A DNA stretch of 8,177 nucleotides from JANOQP01 sp044227705 (GTDB lineage Bacteria; Bacteroidota; Bacteroidia; Chitinophagales; Saprospiraceae). Positions 6,812 through 8,177 of the stretch are shown piece by piece. Below the pieces are notes generated by a model. It worked only from the letters and a program-made list of their open reading frames with translations. It did not search any database and had not been told where the DNA came from. The translations under genes and the position numbers were made by a program. The stretch lies in NCBI GenBank assembly GCA_044227705.1, contig JBGAWE010000208.1, positions 1-8,177 of the forward strand. Direction: 5' to 3'. The stretch's first letter is position 1. Every line of letters starts with the position of its first letter.

Positions 6812-7774
6812 TCAAATCAATTCCTCGGGTCCCTGAAGCCACCCCGTCTTCGTCGGCTCGCGGAAGAAATACCGCGCCACCAGTTCGACCGACCCGTTGT
6901 GGTACTTCCGCAACTGCGTCATCCCGATGTCGTAGGAGAGCGCGACGAAGATTTTCGGCGTCGCCTGAACGCCCGCCAGCAAGTCGATGCTCTCGCCCGC
7001 CGAGCTGACCTGACCGCCGCCGAGCCGATAGGTCAGCCCGGCGATGAAGCGCTCGTTGAGCGTCGCGTTGAGGTTGAAGTCGCCGTCGAGCGGAGCGTTT
7101 TTGACGTACTTGAACAGGAATTGCGGCGTCAGCTCGACCCCCTCGGCGACAGCCCATTTGTAGCCCGACATGAGGTAGAAGTGCTGCACCTCCTTTGAAA
7201 GGACACTGCCAGCCTTTGCGAAGTCGATGTTGTTCGCCACGAGGCGCGGGGCGGAGAGGCCGAGGTAGAACTGCTCGCCCTGATAGTAGAGGCCGAAGCC
7301 GAAGTTGGGCAGAATCTTGCTCATCGCATCCTGCGGCACTGCTGCGTCGGTCGATACGGGCTGCGTCCCCTGGAGCCGGGGGTCGAGGTAGTTGTTCCGA
7401 AAATAGCGGACGGAGGCCTGAAGCCCCGCCCCGAGCGTCCCGCGAAAGGCCCGCACCCGGTAGGCATAGGCTGCGTCGAGCGTCATCCGATCCTGTATGC
7501 CGATGCTGCGGTGGACGAGATTGGCCCCGAGGCCGACACGGTTTTGCAGCCAAGTCGACTGGAAGTTCGCGCCCTGCGTCTTCGGCGCGCCCTCGAAGCC
7601 CATCCATTGGTTTCTGTAAAAGACGGTCGCCTCCGGCACGCCGTTCGAGCCAGCCGAGCCGGGGTTGTAGGCCATCTTATTGTACATGAACTGCGTGAAC
7701 TGGCTCTCCTGCTGAGCGGTGGCGGCAGTGGAGAGGCCGATGGCCATCAGAATTGGGAAGATCTGTTTTTTCAT
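6812..7774 (-). CDS. PorP/SprF-family type IX secretion system outer-membrane protein (320 aa)
   Basis: Outer-membrane beta-barrel protein of the PorP/SprF family. Members act with the T9SS: SprF is needed for secretion of the adhesin SprB in Flavobacterium johnsoniae, and PorP is a T9SS component in Porphyromonas. The ATG at 7774-7772 gives a signal peptide (MKKQIFPILMAIGLSTAATA, cleavage before QQES). The family's N-terminal signature is complete: QFTQFMYNKMAYNPGSAGS (25-43), then FYRNQWMGFEGAPKTQ (52-67). The remainder alternates short strands typical of a barrel (YRVRAFRGTLGAGLQASVRYF, FGFGLYYQGEQFYLGLSAPRL) and ends with GSVELVARYFF before a short tail. Length is normal for the family. 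It starts 60 bases after the upstream sorting-domain protein ends with no terminator between them, so the two are probably co-transcribed, the usual arrangement for a type B substrate and its PorP/SprF partner. Which paralog it is cannot be told from sequence alone, so no symbol is given. Confidence 0.96.
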   Translation of the reverse strand: MKKQIFPILMAIGLSTAATAQQESQFTQFMYNKMAYNPGSAGSNGVPEATVFYRNQWMGFEGAPKTQGANFQSTWLQNRVGLGANLVHRSIGIQDRMTLDAAYAYRVRAFRGTLGAGLQASVRYFRNNYLDPRLQGTQPVSTDAAVPQDAMSKILPNFGFGLYYQGEQFYLGLSAPRLVANNIDFAKAGSVLSKEVQHFYLMSGYKWAVAEGVELTPQFLFKYVKNAPLDGDFNLNATLNERFIAGLTYRLGGGQVSSAGESIDLLAGVQATPKIFVALSYDIGMTQLRKYHNGSVELVARYFFREPTKTGWLQGPEELI

Positions 7775-7834
7775 CGAAAAGGAAATGTTCGGATTACAAC
7801 TTGTTGATTTTCAGAAACTTGAGAGCCGTATGCG

Positions 7835-8177
7835 TCAACGCTGCACAACGAGGAACCCTTTCGAGACCCCCGCCGAGCCGTCCATCCTGACGACATAGAA
7901 GTACGTCCCCGCAGGCACCGGCTGCCCGTTGTACTCGCCCGCCCAGTCGTTCTTGTAAGGCTGTGCATGGAAGACCTCGCTGCCCCACTCGTTGAAGATG
8001 GACACCTCGCTCTTCTCGCCAGGTGCGCCGTGGATGCAGGGGACGTAGAAGACGTCGTTCACCCCGTCGCCGTTCGGCGTGATGATGGTCGGCAGCTCGC
8101 AGTCGGGCTTCTGTGCCACGGTGATGGAGACGGTCGCCGACGAGCAGGCGTTCGCGCAGATCGTGTTGCAGATGGTG
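7835..8177 (-). CDS. Secreted protein with type B (gliding-motility-type) C-terminal sorting domain, 5' end beyond window
   Basis: Only the last 113 residues are in the window; the frame is open to the right edge. An internal GTG at 8119-8117 is not the start, because the codons before it read sensibly as a Cys-rich linker (TICNTICANACSSATVSITV). The sorting domain follows: PTIITPNGDGVNDVFYVPC, then EVSIFNEWGSEVFHAQPY, a W-x-G-x-x-NG segment (NDWAGEYNGQPVPAGTYFYVV) interrupted by only a few variable residues, and the terminal KGFLVVQR. This matches the gliding motility-associated C-terminal domain (TIGR04131), which directs export by the T9SS and surface attachment. Proteins with this ending are often very large adhesins with many beta-sandwich repeats, but nothing here shows the size or function of the missing part. 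The porP-like gene follows after 60 bases. Confidence 0.93.
   Translation of the reverse strand, partial: TICNTICANACSSATVSITVAQKPDCELPTIITPNGDGVNDVFYVPCIHGAPGEKSEVSIFNEWGSEVFHAQPYKNDWAGEYNGQPVPAGTYFYVVRMDGSAGVSKGFLVVQR

Noticed and set aside
6714..7607. Upstream extension of the broken sorting-domain gene's frame through the porP-like gene
   Set aside because: The in-frame residues before MKKLAFLLAF are an Arg-rich out-of-frame reading of the porP-like gene; the real start is the ATG at 6713-6711, which gives a clean signal peptide.

Overview
All genes recognised in this window are on the minus strand, so transcription runs from high to low coordinates. The sequence is GC-rich and has the marks of a Bacteroidota genome with a type IX secretion system (T9SS): a PorP/SprF-family protein, two gliding-motility-type (type B) C-terminal sorting domains, a PD40/OmpA protein resembling PorE, and no obvious Shine-Dalgarno sequences. 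The style of the adhesin tail (Cys-rich linker followed by TIITPNGDGVND) and the high GC suggest the Saprospiraceae/Lewinellaceae group. That placement rests on family resemblance and was not tested by a search.

Right half (8177 to 3930), T9SS and surface module, in order of transcription: the last 113 residues of a probably large secreted protein ending in a type B sorting domain; a PorP/SprF-like outer-membrane protein; a short secreted protein with two propeller-like repeats and a second type B sorting domain that lies in a different frame from its N-terminus, so it is broken or mis-assembled; and a 678-residue periplasmic protein with PD40 propeller repeats, carboxypeptidase-regulatory-like folds and an OmpA peptidoglycan-binding domain. 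A strong hairpin at 3860-3900 closes this block, and a weaker hairpin lies after the porP-like gene. Known T9SS biology suggests that type B substrates are exported with the help of a PorP/SprF partner, and that PorE-like proteins link outer-membrane T9SS parts to peptidoglycan. The block therefore reads as substrate, outer-membrane partner, second substrate and peptidoglycan anchor.

Left half (3778 to 1): two genes of unknown function overlap by four bases (ATGA) and are probably translationally coupled. One encodes a 150-residue protein with conserved-looking WTHxxHL and GYHETLT motifs, the other a 478-residue all-helical protein of a Bacteroidota family. After a 138-base gap comes a nearly complete signal peptide peptidase A of the long (67K) type that runs off the left edge.

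The intergenic spacers on both sides of the broken sorting-domain gene carry a degenerate copy of the same CGCAGAG-type intergenic repeat, in the same orientation. No tRNA, rRNA, CRISPR array, transposase or integrase was seen. The most interesting signals are the broken short sorting-domain gene between two repeat copies, and the coupled pair of uncharacterised genes. I did not find a convincing new defence or mobile system.
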